A DNA stretch of 64,000 bases from Aquimarina mycalae (GTDB lineage Bacteria; Bacteroidota; Bacteroidia; Flavobacteriales; Flavobacteriaceae): contig NZ_JARYGY010000004.1 in the NCBI RefSeq assembly GCF_029906345.1, positions 310,001-374,000 on the forward strand. Direction: 5' to 3'. The notes beneath the pieces were generated by a model. The model did not search any database and was not told the origin of the DNA. It saw only the letters and a program-made list of their open reading frames with translations. This document shows positions 35,354 through 44,768 of this stretch, piece by piece. Position numbers and translations under genes: made by a program. How positions within the stretch are numbered: the first letter of the stretch is position 1; every line of letters begins with the position of its first letter.

Positions 35354-38095
35354 ATGAAAAAGGTAAAATTACTACTACCACTTTCAATTGCTTTGATTTC
35401 TTTTGTTGTTTTGGGTACTTATTATAGTAAAAACAATGACAACAAAAATCAAGCTAATAAGGAAATTATCCCTTTAAAAAAGGAGGGTAAAAAGAAAGGA
35501 AAAACGATGGAAGAACGTCGTCGTTTTGCTGAAGAAAGAATTCAACATGAGCTTTCATTCCAAATTAATCCAACTACAGGAGAAATACCAAGAATAGAAA
35601 AAGAAAATGAGGTTGTTATGTCTAAAAAGATAATGGCATCTACATTTGCTAAGGATGCCAAAGACGCCAGTAACACTACTTATATTTCCAGAGGACCCTC
35701 TAATCTTGGAGGTAGGACAAGAGCTGTGGTTATAGATAGATCTGATGCTACGAGTAATACTATTATTGCAGGAGGTGTAACAAGTGGTCTTTTTAGAACT
35801 ACTGATGGAGGCGCTAGTTGGGTTAAAGTTTCTCCTAACAATCAAATTCATAATGTATCAACAATTGTTCAAGATCCTAGAGCAGGGTCAGAAAACATAT
35901 GGTATTATGGTACAGGAGAATATAATGAACAAACTGTTAACTCTGCTAGTTTAGGTAATGCTGCTCCATTTTTTGGTCAAGGAATATGGCAATCCACAGA
36001 TAGCGGTGTTACTTGGACACAGCTTCCTAGTACAGCATCTGATCAAACTACAGAAGACGATTTTGACTTTAATAACAGAATAGCTGTTCATCCAATTACT
36101 GGTGATCTTTTTGCAGCAACCAGAGGTGCAATAAGAAGGTTTGATGGTAATGTATGGACAACAGAAATAAGTGGTGGTGCTTCTTTCACTGATCTGGTAA
36201 TTGCTCCAACATCTGGTGATGTATATGCTAGCTTCCCTCCCAATAGTCCTGCGGTAGATGGTGTTTGGCAATCCACAAACAATGGTAATGGATCTTGGAC
36301 TAGAATAGGATCAAATACCACACCTGGTTTTGGTTCTAATGGAAGAATGGTACTAGCACTTGCACCTTCTAATGAAGATATTCTATATTCATTTTTTGTT
36401 AGTTCTTTTGCAGACGTAACAGTTCAGGCAGGATTATGGAGATGGGATAATTCAAGCGATTCTTGGACTAATTATACAAGCAGAATGCCTGACGAAGTTG
36501 GAGGAGATTTATCAGGAAATGACCCTATTTCTGTTCAATTTGGATATGATATAGAAGTAAGTGTAAAACCAGATAATGCTAACTTTGTAGTAATAGGAGG
36601 AACCAATGTGTATAAAATTGAAAATATTATTACACAGGGAACATTTACTAGAATTGGTGGGTATATAAACAATCAAAGTTATGGTTTATACAATTTAGGA
36701 GGAGGAGATTCTCATCACCCAGATATCCATGCGCTAGTATTTGATCCTAATAATCCAGATATTTTATTTAGTGGAACTGATGGAGGTGTGCATAGAACCG
36801 ACGTTACGGCGGCAACTGTAGCTTGGACAAATTTAAATAACAACTATCAAACCTATCAATATTTTCATGTGGCTATAGATCCGAATAGTAGTTCTGATAT
36901 TGTAATCGGAGGTGCTCAGGATAATGGAACTACTGCAGGAGGAACCGATTTTGGTCAACCTGATCTTACTACAATGTCTAGTGTTAGAGGAGGTGATGGT
37001 GTTGCAGTTGGTATATCAAGAGATGATGCTTGTATTCCTTTTTTCTCTGGGACTCAAAATGGTAGTATTGTTAGAGATTGTCCTAATGGACAAAACATTA
37101 CACCTACTGGATCTTCAAGTCAATTTGTTACGTACTTTTTCCTAGATCCTAGTAGTAACAATGCACTCTATTATGCGGGTAGAACTAATTTATATAGAAC
37201 ATCACAATCTACCTCTGTAACTTCTGGTACTTGGTCCGATCTTGGTCCTTTATTTAATGCTGCGGGTATAAGTGGTGAAGAAATAAGTCAATTTACCGCA
37301 ACATGGGGGACTTATGATGGTGCTAATAGTTATTTACTTATAGGTGGAGATAGAGGGTCTCTAGTGCGACTTAATAACCCACAAAATTCTGCTGTTATTG
37401 CCTTAGGAAGAGATATTACACCAACACAAGCCAATACAGATCAAGGAAAAGTAAGTGGTATTGCTGTTCATCCTACCAATAATGATATTGCAATGGTTAC
37501 ATATGCTAACTATGGTATCACTAATATTTATGTAACTACCAATGCTACTGCATCAACTCCTACATGGACGGTTGCAGAAAGAAATCTGGATGCTTTTTCT
37601 ATACGATCTGCTGCAATTACAGAGGTAGATGGAGAAACAAGATATTTTGTTGGTACAGCTCGTGGGTTGTATAGTAGTACTGATCCTGTAAATCAAGATT
37701 GGTCTATTGAAGCGCCTAATCAAATTGGTTTTGCTTTAGTTAGTGCATTAGCTTACAGACCAGCAGATAATAAACTTTTAGTAGGTACACATGGTAACGG
37801 AATGTATGAAGGTACGGTAGCAGCTACACTTTCTGTAGAAGAATTCGATGCTTCAGAATCTAGCTTTGTTGCTTGGCCAATTCCTGCAAATGATGTTATA
37901 AATGTAGTTGTTGATGACGCCTTTGTTGCTGGAGATTTAGATTTCTCTGTATATGACTTAAAAGGTAGTCTTATTAAAAAAGGTGAATTAAGTTCTGAAA
38001 AACAAATTGGTGTAGATGATCTGGCTAAAGGATCTTATATACTTCAATTGTCTTCTAATGCTAGAGACAAGTCAATACTTTTCACTAAAAACTAA
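35354..38095 (+). CDS. Large T9SS-exported beta-propeller (BNR/sortilin-like) protein
   Basis: From ATG 35354 the protein has 913 residues (the frame opens at TTG 35348). The N-terminus has a hydrophobic leader (about 5-25) and a basic stretch KKEGKKKGK. Residues about 110-830 carry repeated propeller blades of the form LFRTTDGGASW, IWQSTDSGVTW and GVHRTDV (BNR/VPS10-like). The last 75 residues (WPIPANDVINVVV ... SILFTKN) are a T9SS type A sorting domain. It is probably a surface or secreted glycan- or protein-binding or hydrolytic protein. A preceding long AT-rich leader suggests its own promoter. Confidence 0.85.
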   Translation: MKKVKLLLPLSIALISFVVLGTYYSKNNDNKNQANKEIIPLKKEGKKKGKTMEERRRFAEERIQHELSFQINPTTGEIPRIEKENEVVMSKKIMASTFAKDAKDASNTTYISRGPSNLGGRTRAVVIDRSDATSNTIIAGGVTSGLFRTTDGGASWVKVSPNNQIHNVSTIVQDPRAGSENIWYYGTGEYNEQTVNSASLGNAAPFFGQGIWQSTDSGVTWTQLPSTASDQTTEDDFDFNNRIAVHPITGDLFAATRGAIRRFDGNVWTTEISGGASFTDLVIAPTSGDVYASFPPNSPAVDGVWQSTNNGNGSWTRIGSNTTPGFGSNGRMVLALAPSNEDILYSFFVSSFADVTVQAGLWRWDNSSDSWTNYTSRMPDEVGGDLSGNDPISVQFGYDIEVSVKPDNANFVVIGGTNVYKIENIITQGTFTRIGGYINNQSYGLYNLGGGDSHHPDIHALVFDPNNPDILFSGTDGGVHRTDVTAATVAWTNLNNNYQTYQYFHVAIDPNSSSDIVIGGAQDNGTTAGGTDFGQPDLTTMSSVRGGDGVAVGISRDDACIPFFSGTQNGSIVRDCPNGQNITPTGSSSQFVTYFFLDPSSNNALYYAGRTNLYRTSQSTSVTSGTWSDLGPLFNAAGISGEEISQFTATWGTYDGANSYLLIGGDRGSLVRLNNPQNSAVIALGRDITPTQANTDQGKVSGIAVHPTNNDIAMVTYANYGITNIYVTTNATASTPTWTVAERNLDAFSIRSAAITEVDGETRYFVGTARGLYSSTDPVNQDWSIEAPNQIGFALVSALAYRPADNKLLVGTHGNGMYEGTVAATLSVEEFDASESSFVAWPIPANDVINVVVDDAFVAGDLDFSVYDLKGSLIKKGELSSEKQIGVDDLAKGSYILQLSSNARDKSILFTKN

Positions 38096-38117
38096 AAATT
38101 ATATATATAATTATACT

Positions 38118-38153
38118 AAAATCCAGTGTTGAAATATTTCAACACTGGATTTT
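38118..38153. terminator. Perfect 36-base palindromic terminator
   Basis: Each 18-base half (38118-38135 and 38136-38153) is the exact reverse complement of the other, with core ATCCAGTGTTGAAAT. It is followed by a T-rich stretch and ends the propeller gene before rnpA. Confidence 0.88.
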
Positions 38154-38201
38154 CTTTTTGAGAATATCCTATCCCAAATCTTATCAGTATTTTTATCCCT
38201 G

Positions 38202-38582
38202 ATGAAAGAGAATTTTGGTACAAAAGAAAAACTTAAAAGTAAGAAAGAAATAGAACTCCTTTTTTCTGAAGGGAAATCCATTGCTCGATATCCTATACGA
38301 CTAATTTATAGAAAAGCTTTGTCACAAGGAGAAGTGAATGTTCTGGCGGCAGTTTCTGTTAGTAAACGTAATTTTAAAAAAGCAGTAGATCGAAACCGCA
38401 TAAAACGTTTATTGCGCGAAAGTTATAGAAAAAATAAGTATATTGTACACAACAACACTACTCATCAATTCACTTTTATGTTCTTATATACAGGCAAAGA
38501 AATGCCTGATCATATATTGATAGAATCTAAAATAAAAGAAATATTACAAAAGTTCATAACACGAGAAATTAAACCAACTTAG
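38202..38582 (+). CDS. rnpA: Ribonuclease P protein component
   Basis: A 126-residue basic protein with the RnpA signature KAVDRNRIKRLLRESYR (about 62-78), the helix that contacts RNase P RNA. It helps the ribozyme mature tRNA 5' ends. rpmH, its usual neighbour, is not next to it. The S41 protease gene begins 38 bases after its stop. Confidence 0.93.
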   Translation: MKENFGTKEKLKSKKEIELLFSEGKSIARYPIRLIYRKALSQGEVNVLAAVSVSKRNFKKAVDRNRIKRLLRESYRKNKYIVHNNTTHQFTFMFLYTGKEMPDHILIESKIKEILQKFITREIKPT

Positions 38583-38620
38583 TTTTAATTCGCTTGTTAT
38601 CTGATAAAACAAAGAAAAAG

Positions 38621-40243
38621 ATGAAAAAGAAAATTCTTTATCCTGCAATTGCCATTGTAATTTTATTTTCTACAGTAAGTTTTAAATCTGATTTTTTTGA
38701 AATCGCAAAACAGATTGAGATTTTTACCACCATGTTTAAAGAATTAAACATGAACTATGTAGACGAAACTAATCCTGCAGAGCTAATGGATACTGCAATT
38801 AAGGCTATGCTAGATGATTTGGATCCGTATACTAAATATTGGAATGAACAAGATGTAGAAGCTTCTAAAATTAGAAATGCTGGTGAATATACAGGTATTG
38901 GTGCTTCAGTAAAAACAGTTAAAGACAAAATAATTATTGTAGAGCCTTATAAAGATTATCCTGCTGATAAAGCTGGTCTTAAGGCTGGAGATCAAATTAT
39001 CAAAATTGGTGATGTAGTTGTGTCGGATTTTAATGAAGATGCAGGAGAGCTACTTAAAGGTGCTAGTGGTACTAAAGTAGATATCACATATACAAGACAA
39101 GGTCAAACAAAAACCACAGTATTAACAAGAGAAGAAATAGAGGTTAATGCTGTTCCTTTCTTTGAGCTATTAGACGATAACACAGGATATATCGTGTTAT
39201 CAAAATTTAATAATAAAGCATCTTCTGAAACGATCGCTGCTTTAAAGCAACTAAAGGCAAAAGGTGCAGATAAAATCATACTGGATCTTAGAGGAAACCC
39301 AGGAGGTTTGCTTAATGAAGCTATAAATGTGACTAATATATTTGTTCCTAAAGGTGAGCTTATCACCACAACCAAATCAATTGTAAAAAAATATAACAAA
39401 GAATACTTTACCAAAAAAGCTCCTGTTGATACAAATATCCCTCTTGTTGTGCTAGTTAACGGTAGAAGTGCTTCTGCAAGTGAAATTGTAGCAGGTAGTA
39501 TTCAAGATTTAGATAGAGGTGTCGTTATTGGTGCCAGAAGTTTTGGTAAAGGATTGGTTCAACGACCAAAAAAACTAACATATGGTACTCAGCTAAAAAT
39601 AACAATATCTCGATATTATACACCTAGCGGAAGATGTATTCAGGCGTTAGATTATTGGAATAGAGATGAAAATAATAAAGCTGTTCGAATAAATGAAAAA
39701 GATTTTAAAGCCTTTAAAACAAAAAAAGGAAGAACAGTATATGATGGTGGTGGAATTCAACCAGATATAGAAATGGAGACTTCAAAATTCAGTAATATTA
39801 CCACTTCCCTGCTTCAATCTGATGCTATTTTTGATTACGGAACTAAATATTATTATGCTCATCAACAAGCTGATATTACTAACTTTAAGTTTACAGATAA
39901 AGATTATCAGGATTTTAAAAACTTTGTTAAGCAAAGTGGCTTTAACTATGAAACAGCCACAGAAAAGTCACTTAAGAAATCTTTAGAAGTTGCTAAAAAA
40001 GATAAATTAGATGAAGATATTTCTGAAAGTTATAATGCGTTGTTGATATCCATAAAAAATGCTAAAGAAAAAGGGCTAGATACTCATAAAAAAGAAATCG
40101 TAAATTTACTTACTGATGAAATTGTAAAGCGCTATTCTTATAGAGAAGGATTATATAATTACTACATCAATCATAATCCTGAAATTACAAAAAGTAAGGA
40201 AATCTTGGGTAACAAAAATAAATACGATAAGATCTTAAAATAA
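38621..40243 (+). CDS. S41 family C-terminal processing protease (CtpA/Prc type)
   Basis: From ATG 38621 the protein has 540 residues (the frame opens at TTG 38594). A signal/anchor segment (about 5-22) is followed by a PDZ domain (about 85-165, EYTGIGASVKT...DKAGLKAGD) and the S41 core. Catalytic Ser285 lies in NGRSASASE, with Lys310 and Gln314 in FGKGLVQ, the Ser-Lys-Gln spacing of CtpB. It processes envelope proteins at their C-termini. rnpA-S41 is a common flavobacterial pair. Confidence 0.93.
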   Translation: MKKKILYPAIAIVILFSTVSFKSDFFEIAKQIEIFTTMFKELNMNYVDETNPAELMDTAIKAMLDDLDPYTKYWNEQDVEASKIRNAGEYTGIGASVKTVKDKIIIVEPYKDYPADKAGLKAGDQIIKIGDVVVSDFNEDAGELLKGASGTKVDITYTRQGQTKTTVLTREEIEVNAVPFFELLDDNTGYIVLSKFNNKASSETIAALKQLKAKGADKIILDLRGNPGGLLNEAINVTNIFVPKGELITTTKSIVKKYNKEYFTKKAPVDTNIPLVVLVNGRSASASEIVAGSIQDLDRGVVIGARSFGKGLVQRPKKLTYGTQLKITISRYYTPSGRCIQALDYWNRDENNKAVRINEKDFKAFKTKKGRTVYDGGGIQPDIEMETSKFSNITTSLLQSDAIFDYGTKYYYAHQQADITNFKFTDKDYQDFKNFVKQSGFNYETATEKSLKKSLEVAKKDKLDEDISESYNALLISIKNAKEKGLDTHKKEIVNLLTDEIVKRYSYREGLYNYYINHNPEITKSKEILGNKNKYDKILK

Positions 40244-40253
40244 AACTAGCAGC

Positions 40254-40292
40254 AATAAAAAAACCAGCGTTATAATAGCTGGTTTTTTTATT
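40254..40292. terminator. Bidirectional terminator
   Basis: A 15-base-pair stem (40254-40268 with 40278-40292, core AACCAGC) containing seven A:T pairs on the outer side, so each strand ends in a U-run. It lies between convergent genes. Confidence 0.93.
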
Positions 40293-40293
40293 G

Positions 40294-40740
40294 TTATGAT
40301 GTTATCATCATAATATGTGGAATTCCATCCTCGAGATACTCCTCTCCTATCTGTTTAAAACCATGTTTTTCGTAAAACTTCTTAAGATAACATTGTGCAG
40401 AGATTTTAATTTCTTTAGTCTTAAAATGTTCTAAAATCGCTTCAACACTTCTCTTAATAAGGTCATGTCCATAACCATATTTTCTTTCCTTAGCAGGAAT
40501 CACTACTCTACCTATACTTGGTTGTTCAAAATAATCACCTGAATCAAAAATTCTTGTATAAGCAACAATCTCTTTGTTTTTAAAACCTATTACGTGTAAT
40601 GCTTTTTGATCTTTGTCATCCACATCTTGATAAATACATTGTTGTTCAACAATAAATACTTCTGCGCGTAAGCGCAAAATTTTATATAATTCATGAGTAT
40701 TTAACTCATCAAAGCTTTTAATTTCAAACACGATATCCAT
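40294..40740 (-). CDS. ElaA-like GNAT acetyltransferase
   Basis: A 148-residue protein. LRLRAEVFIVEQQCIYQDVD (about 22-41) is the signature of the ElaA branch of GNAT proteins, and KYGYGHDL (87-94) is the acetyl-CoA loop. The substrate is unknown. It ends right at the bidirectional terminator and follows rpiB on the same strand. Confidence 0.87.
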   Translation of the reverse strand: MDIVFEIKSFDELNTHELYKILRLRAEVFIVEQQCIYQDVDDKDQKALHVIGFKNKEIVAYTRIFDSGDYFEQPSIGRVVIPAKERKYGYGHDLIKRSVEAILEHFKTKEIKISAQCYLKKFYEKHGFKQIGEEYLEDGIPHIMMITS

Positions 40741-40785
40741 ATATCAATACTCCAAAAAAAACAAGTTAACGACTTATATTATCTA

Positions 40786-41217
40786 TTAGCACATAGCTAT
40801 TTTATTTACTCTATTTTGATGTCTTCCTCCTTCAAATTCTGTAGCTAAAAAGGTTTTCACCATCTCAATTGCTTGTGGTAACGAAGTAAACCTAGCAGGA
40901 ATACTTATAATATTTGCATTGTTATGTTGTCTGGTTAACTCAGTTATTTCTTTCGTCCAACATAAACCAGCACGCACGTTTTTATATTTGTTTGCAGTCA
41001 TAGAAACACCATTACCACTTCCACAAATTAGAATCCCAAAATCTACAGCATTGTTATCAACATCTTTTGCTACAGGATGAACAAAATCAGGATAATCTAC
41101 ACTACTATTTTCATCTGTTCCATAATTTACAACCTCTATTCCTTCTGATTTAAGGTACTTTACAATTTCGAATTTATATTCGGTTCCTGCGTGATCATTT
41201 CCAATAGCTATTTTCAC
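40786..41217 (-). CDS. rpiB: Ribose 5-phosphate isomerase B
   Basis: A 143-residue isomerase of the LacAB/RpiB family that interconverts ribose 5-phosphate and ribulose 5-phosphate in the pentose phosphate pathway. MKIAIGNDHAG opens the protein, ICGSGNGVSMTANK (64-77) holds the catalytic Cys65 and anion loop, and RQHNNANI follows. The start codon is GTG, fixed by the conserved N-terminus. It is transcribed away from the long AT-rich gap at 41218. Confidence 0.94.
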   Translation of the reverse strand: MKIAIGNDHAGTEYKFEIVKYLKSEGIEVVNYGTDENSSVDYPDFVHPVAKDVDNNAVDFGILICGSGNGVSMTANKYKNVRAGLCWTKEITELTRQHNNANIISIPARFTSLPQAIEMVKTFLATEFEGGRHQNRVNKIAMC

Positions 41218-41793
41218 AAGTTTTAATTTTAAGAATTATTTATACACTCAATATCATGTTGACAACAAAGATAATTTAATCCAAAAAAGTAAACTTCAAA
41301 AAATCAATAATTTAACGGCTTACATTTTCAATGTTAATAACTCCTGTTCCTATGTTAACATAGCGTGTGTATAAATAGTTGCTAAAATTGAGAAACTTTT
41401 TTTGGTAGTTTTATTTTTTATTAGAATACAAGCTTAAGTATCATAAATCAAAATTATAAAACCGTTTTTTTTAGATAAGTTTTTAAACATAAAACTCATG
41501 TTATAAACTACGGTTTTGCCATAAAAATATCAATAAAATCATGTGTTTATAAGCTATCAACAGCTGTTAATTAAATTTCATTTTTACAACATTTTCAATT
41601 GTTTAACCTATTAACATCCTGTTGATATATATCTGAAAATTCAAATTAACTTAACAAACAAATAAAATATAATAAAGTTATACCGCTATCAACACTACAT
41701 CATAATCATCATTTTTTATTTTAAAATTTAGAAAAAGAAAAAGTATATATATAATATATGTTGACAACTATATTATAAATGCTATTTATTCTA
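41218..41793. other. 576-base AT-rich gap with DnaA-box-like repeats (candidate oriC)
   Basis: No gene. The sequence is unusually AT-rich and holds TTATACACT (41240-41248) and TGTGTATAA (41366-41374), the latter an exact reverse complement of the DnaA-box variant TTATACACA. A family of TGTTGAYA words occurs at 41257, 41554 (reverse), 41620, 41686 (reverse) and 41759. A perfect palindrome CTATGTTAACATAG is at 41350-41363. This is the longest gap in the window with such a repeat load. Calling it a replication origin is inference. Confidence 0.4.
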
Positions 41794-42033
41794 TCAAACT
41801 ATATTAAGATGTGAATTAGTGTTGAGATCATCTATGATTTCTTGAACTCTTGTTTGATCTTTTGGGTGGATTTTTAGATTGATACCGCCTAGCGCATTAG
41901 AGTAAAAAGGAAAGACTCCTATCATCGTTTCGTTTTCAAAAAAATAAGAAATACCTTCTCTTTCCAAAAGAAGTCGTAATATTGCATAATCGTTTGGATA
42001 AGTAAAGGTTGCAATTGTAATAAAATCTTTCAT
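41794..42033 (-). CDS. DUF2007 domain protein
   Basis: A 79-residue soluble protein. The pattern TIATFTYPNDYAILRLLLEREGI then YFFENE and a C-terminal IKIHPKD-like strand (here LKIHPKDQTRVQEII) fits the DUF2007 fold, a small ferredoxin-like domain described as a putative signal-transducing protein. Nothing is known about its partner. It is transcribed towards the AT-rich gap before rpiB. Confidence 0.8.
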   Translation of the reverse strand: MKDFITIATFTYPNDYAILRLLLEREGISYFFENETMIGVFPFYSNALGGINLKIHPKDQTRVQEIIDDLNTNSHLNIV

Positions 42034-42087
42034 AGAAATAATCCAGGTAATAGATTATCTAAATATACAAATTAATCTAAAAAACAA

Positions 42088-42267
42088 TTAATTGATTTGT
42101 GTAGCTTCCCTATCAGAGTGTATCGCACCATTTATTTCTGATTGCTCATTGGTATCTGTTTTCTGATCCATTGTATTTCCTATATAAAGCGTAAGAACAT
42201 AGATACCTAATAAAAAAATTAGGATAAATAGAAATATGATTTTATGTATTTTTTTTACTCTATGCAT
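42088..42267 (-). CDS. Small single-pass membrane protein (59 residues)
   Basis: Read directly on the reverse strand: ATG at 42267, TAA at 42088-42090. The protein begins MHRVKKIHK, has one strongly hydrophobic helix (about residues 10-29, IIFLFILIFLLGIYVLTLYI) and a polar 30-residue tail with Asp/Glu/Asn. The positive-inside rule predicts a cytoplasmic N-terminus. No family is recognised. The codon pattern is normal for the window and the frame fills a gap that would otherwise be empty. The remaining 238 bases to rnr (42268-42505) are AT-rich with no other feature. Confidence 0.65.
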   Translation of the reverse strand: MHRVKKIHKIIFLFILIFLLGIYVLTLYIGNTMDQKTDTNEQSEINGAIHSDREATQIN

Positions 42268-42505
42268 TATGAACTCTTTACCAAACGAATAAAAAACGAT
42301 CTTGGTATTTTAAAATTAAGGAAATTTTAAGATTAATAACAAGATTTGTTTAAAATAATTATTTGTAATGTATTGATTTACAGATAATGCAATTTTTTAA
42401 CTTTAAACAAGAATCAAATTTAATATTTAATAAAAGTTTACGCATAAAACAACTTATGTTAAAAGATAAGCTGTAATTTTATATTATATTATTTAAAAGA
42501 CATTA

Positions 42506-44704
42506 ATGAAAAGAAAAAGAAGAAGAGGAAAAAAGTCTCCTAAAATAGAAAATATTACCCAAGGAATACTCAAAATACTAAAATCAGAACCTAATAAATC
42601 ATTCAATTATAAACAGATTGCAGCTAAGTTTGGAGTAGATGATCCTAGTAGCCGTAATCAAATTATCAAGAAATTAGCGCAATTAGCTTCTAAGAAAGAA
42701 ATAGAAGAAGTTGAACGAGGAAAATTTAAACTGGTACCGAATATTAATACATATTCTGGCATTCTGGAAATAACATCTAAAGGAACTGGATATGTCGTAG
42801 TACAAGATCTTGATGATGATATTTTTATACCTAATAATAACCTTAACAAAGCTTTACACGGAGATGAAGTTGAAGTGTATGTATATAGACGAAAAAGAAG
42901 AGGAAAAAGTGAAGGAGAGATTTCTAGAATTATTTCTAGAAAACGAAAAGAATTTGTAGGTGTTATAGAAATTCAGAAGAACTATGCATTTGTAAATATG
43001 CAGGATACAAAAATGTATACAGATATTTTTATTCCTAAGAATAAAATAAAAGATGCAGAAGATGGTGATAAAGTATTGGTTAAGTTAGAAGATTGGCCAG
43101 AAAAAGCGGATTCACCATTTGGAAGAATTCTAAAAGTTCTTGGTAAACCAGGAGATCATAATACCGAAATCCATGCAATATTAGCGCAATATGGATTGCC
43201 CTATGAATTTCCTAAAGAAGTAGAAGCGTATGCAAATGAATTGGATACTTCTATACAAGAATCTGAGATCAAGAAACGTAGAGATATGCGTGAAACGCTT
43301 ACGTTTACTATTGACCCTAAAGATGCTAAAGATTTTGATGATGCACTTTCTTTTGAAGTTCTAAAAAATGGAAATTATGAAATAGGAATTCATATAGCTG
43401 ATGTATCACATTATCTAAAACCAGGTACAGTTTTGGACGATGAAGCTTATGAGAGAGCTACTTCTGTATATCTAGTAGATAGAGTAGTACCTATGCTTCC
43501 TGAAGTTTTATCTAATAATGCGTGTTCACTGCGTCCTCACGAAGAAAAATATACATTTTCTGCGGTTTTCGAACTAAATGAAAAAGCAGAAATTAAGAAC
43601 GAATGGTTTGGTAGGACTGTGACATATTCTGATGCACGCTTTGCTTATGAAGAAGCACAACACATTATTGAAACCAAAGAAAATACGATTCCGTCAAATA
43701 TTTCTCTTACAGGAAAAGAATATAAAGCAGATCAAAAAATTGCTGATGCGGTATTAAAATTAGATGAATTAGCTAAAATCATGCGTTTAAAACGTATGGG
43801 TGATGGAGCAATTTCTTTTGACAAGGTAGAAGTAAAGTTTAATCTAAACGAAGAAAACAATCCAGTAGGAGTGTTTTTTAAGACTTCTAAGGATGCAAAT
43901 AAGCTTATAGAGGAGTTTATGTTACTTGCTAATAAAAAGGTCTCAGAATTCATAGGAAAACAAAATCCTAAGAAAACTTTTGTCTATCGAGTGCATGATG
44001 AACCAAATGATGAAAAATTAGCAGCTTTACAAAATGTAATTGGTCGATTTGGTTATAAATTAGATTTAAGAGATCGCAAAACAACCACTAAATCATTAAA
44101 CGGATTACTTAAAAATGTTCAAGGTAAAAAAGAACAAAACCTTGTAGATACTTTAGCAATACGAAGTATGAGTAAAGCAGAGTATACTACACATAATATT
44201 GGTCACTACGGATTAGCATTTGATTATTATTCTCATTTTACATCTCCAATAAGACGTTATCCTGATGTTATGGCACACCGTTTGTTACAGCATTATTTAG
44301 ATAATGGAAAATCTGCTTCAGAAGAAGAATATGAAGAACGATGTAATCACAGCAGCTCTATGGAAAACCTAGCAGCAAGTGCAGAGAGAGATTCTATAAA
44401 ATTTATGCAAATAAAATTTATGAAGGATCATGAAGATGAACAGTTTTTAGGAGTAATTTCTGGAGTAACTGAATGGGGTATTTATGTCGAGATTATTAGT
44501 AATAAATGTGAAGGTATGATTCGACTTAAGGATATGAATGATGATCATTATGTATTTGATCAAGATGAATATGCTGTTATTGGACAAAACTCTAAAAAAG
44601 TATATCAATTAGGAGATGAAGTCTATGTTAAAGTTAAAAATGCAGACCTTATTAAAAGACATTTAGATTTTACATTATTAGGTAGTAAAGAAGAAATAGA
44701 ATAA
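42506..44704 (+). CDS. rnr: Ribonuclease R
   Basis: A 732-residue 3'-5' exoribonuclease. A basic N-terminus (KRKRRRGKK) precedes a winged-helix-like part and cold-shock domains (about 70-230). The RNB catalytic domain follows, with its metal site in IDPKDAKDFDDALS (about 268-281) and HYGLAFDYYSHFTSPIRRYP (about 568-587), and then a C-terminal S1 domain (about 645-725). It degrades structured RNA in the cytoplasm. It is transcribed away from the candidate origin region. Confidence 0.96.
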   Translation: MKRKRRRGKKSPKIENITQGILKILKSEPNKSFNYKQIAAKFGVDDPSSRNQIIKKLAQLASKKEIEEVERGKFKLVPNINTYSGILEITSKGTGYVVVQDLDDDIFIPNNNLNKALHGDEVEVYVYRRKRRGKSEGEISRIISRKRKEFVGVIEIQKNYAFVNMQDTKMYTDIFIPKNKIKDAEDGDKVLVKLEDWPEKADSPFGRILKVLGKPGDHNTEIHAILAQYGLPYEFPKEVEAYANELDTSIQESEIKKRRDMRETLTFTIDPKDAKDFDDALSFEVLKNGNYEIGIHIADVSHYLKPGTVLDDEAYERATSVYLVDRVVPMLPEVLSNNACSLRPHEEKYTFSAVFELNEKAEIKNEWFGRTVTYSDARFAYEEAQHIIETKENTIPSNISLTGKEYKADQKIADAVLKLDELAKIMRLKRMGDGAISFDKVEVKFNLNEENNPVGVFFKTSKDANKLIEEFMLLANKKVSEFIGKQNPKKTFVYRVHDEPNDEKLAALQNVIGRFGYKLDLRDRKTTTKSLNGLLKNVQGKKEQNLVDTLAIRSMSKAEYTTHNIGHYGLAFDYYSHFTSPIRRYPDVMAHRLLQHYLDNGKSASEEEYEERCNHSSSMENLAASAERDSIKFMQIKFMKDHEDEQFLGVISGVTEWGIYVEIISNKCEGMIRLKDMNDDHYVFDQDEYAVIGQNSKKVYQLGDEVYVKVKNADLIKRHLDFTLLGSKEEIE

Positions 44705-44768
44705 ACAATCTAGGTATTCGTTTATTAAAAAAGTAAATCACACATAAATCAATTTTAAATTATAGGCA

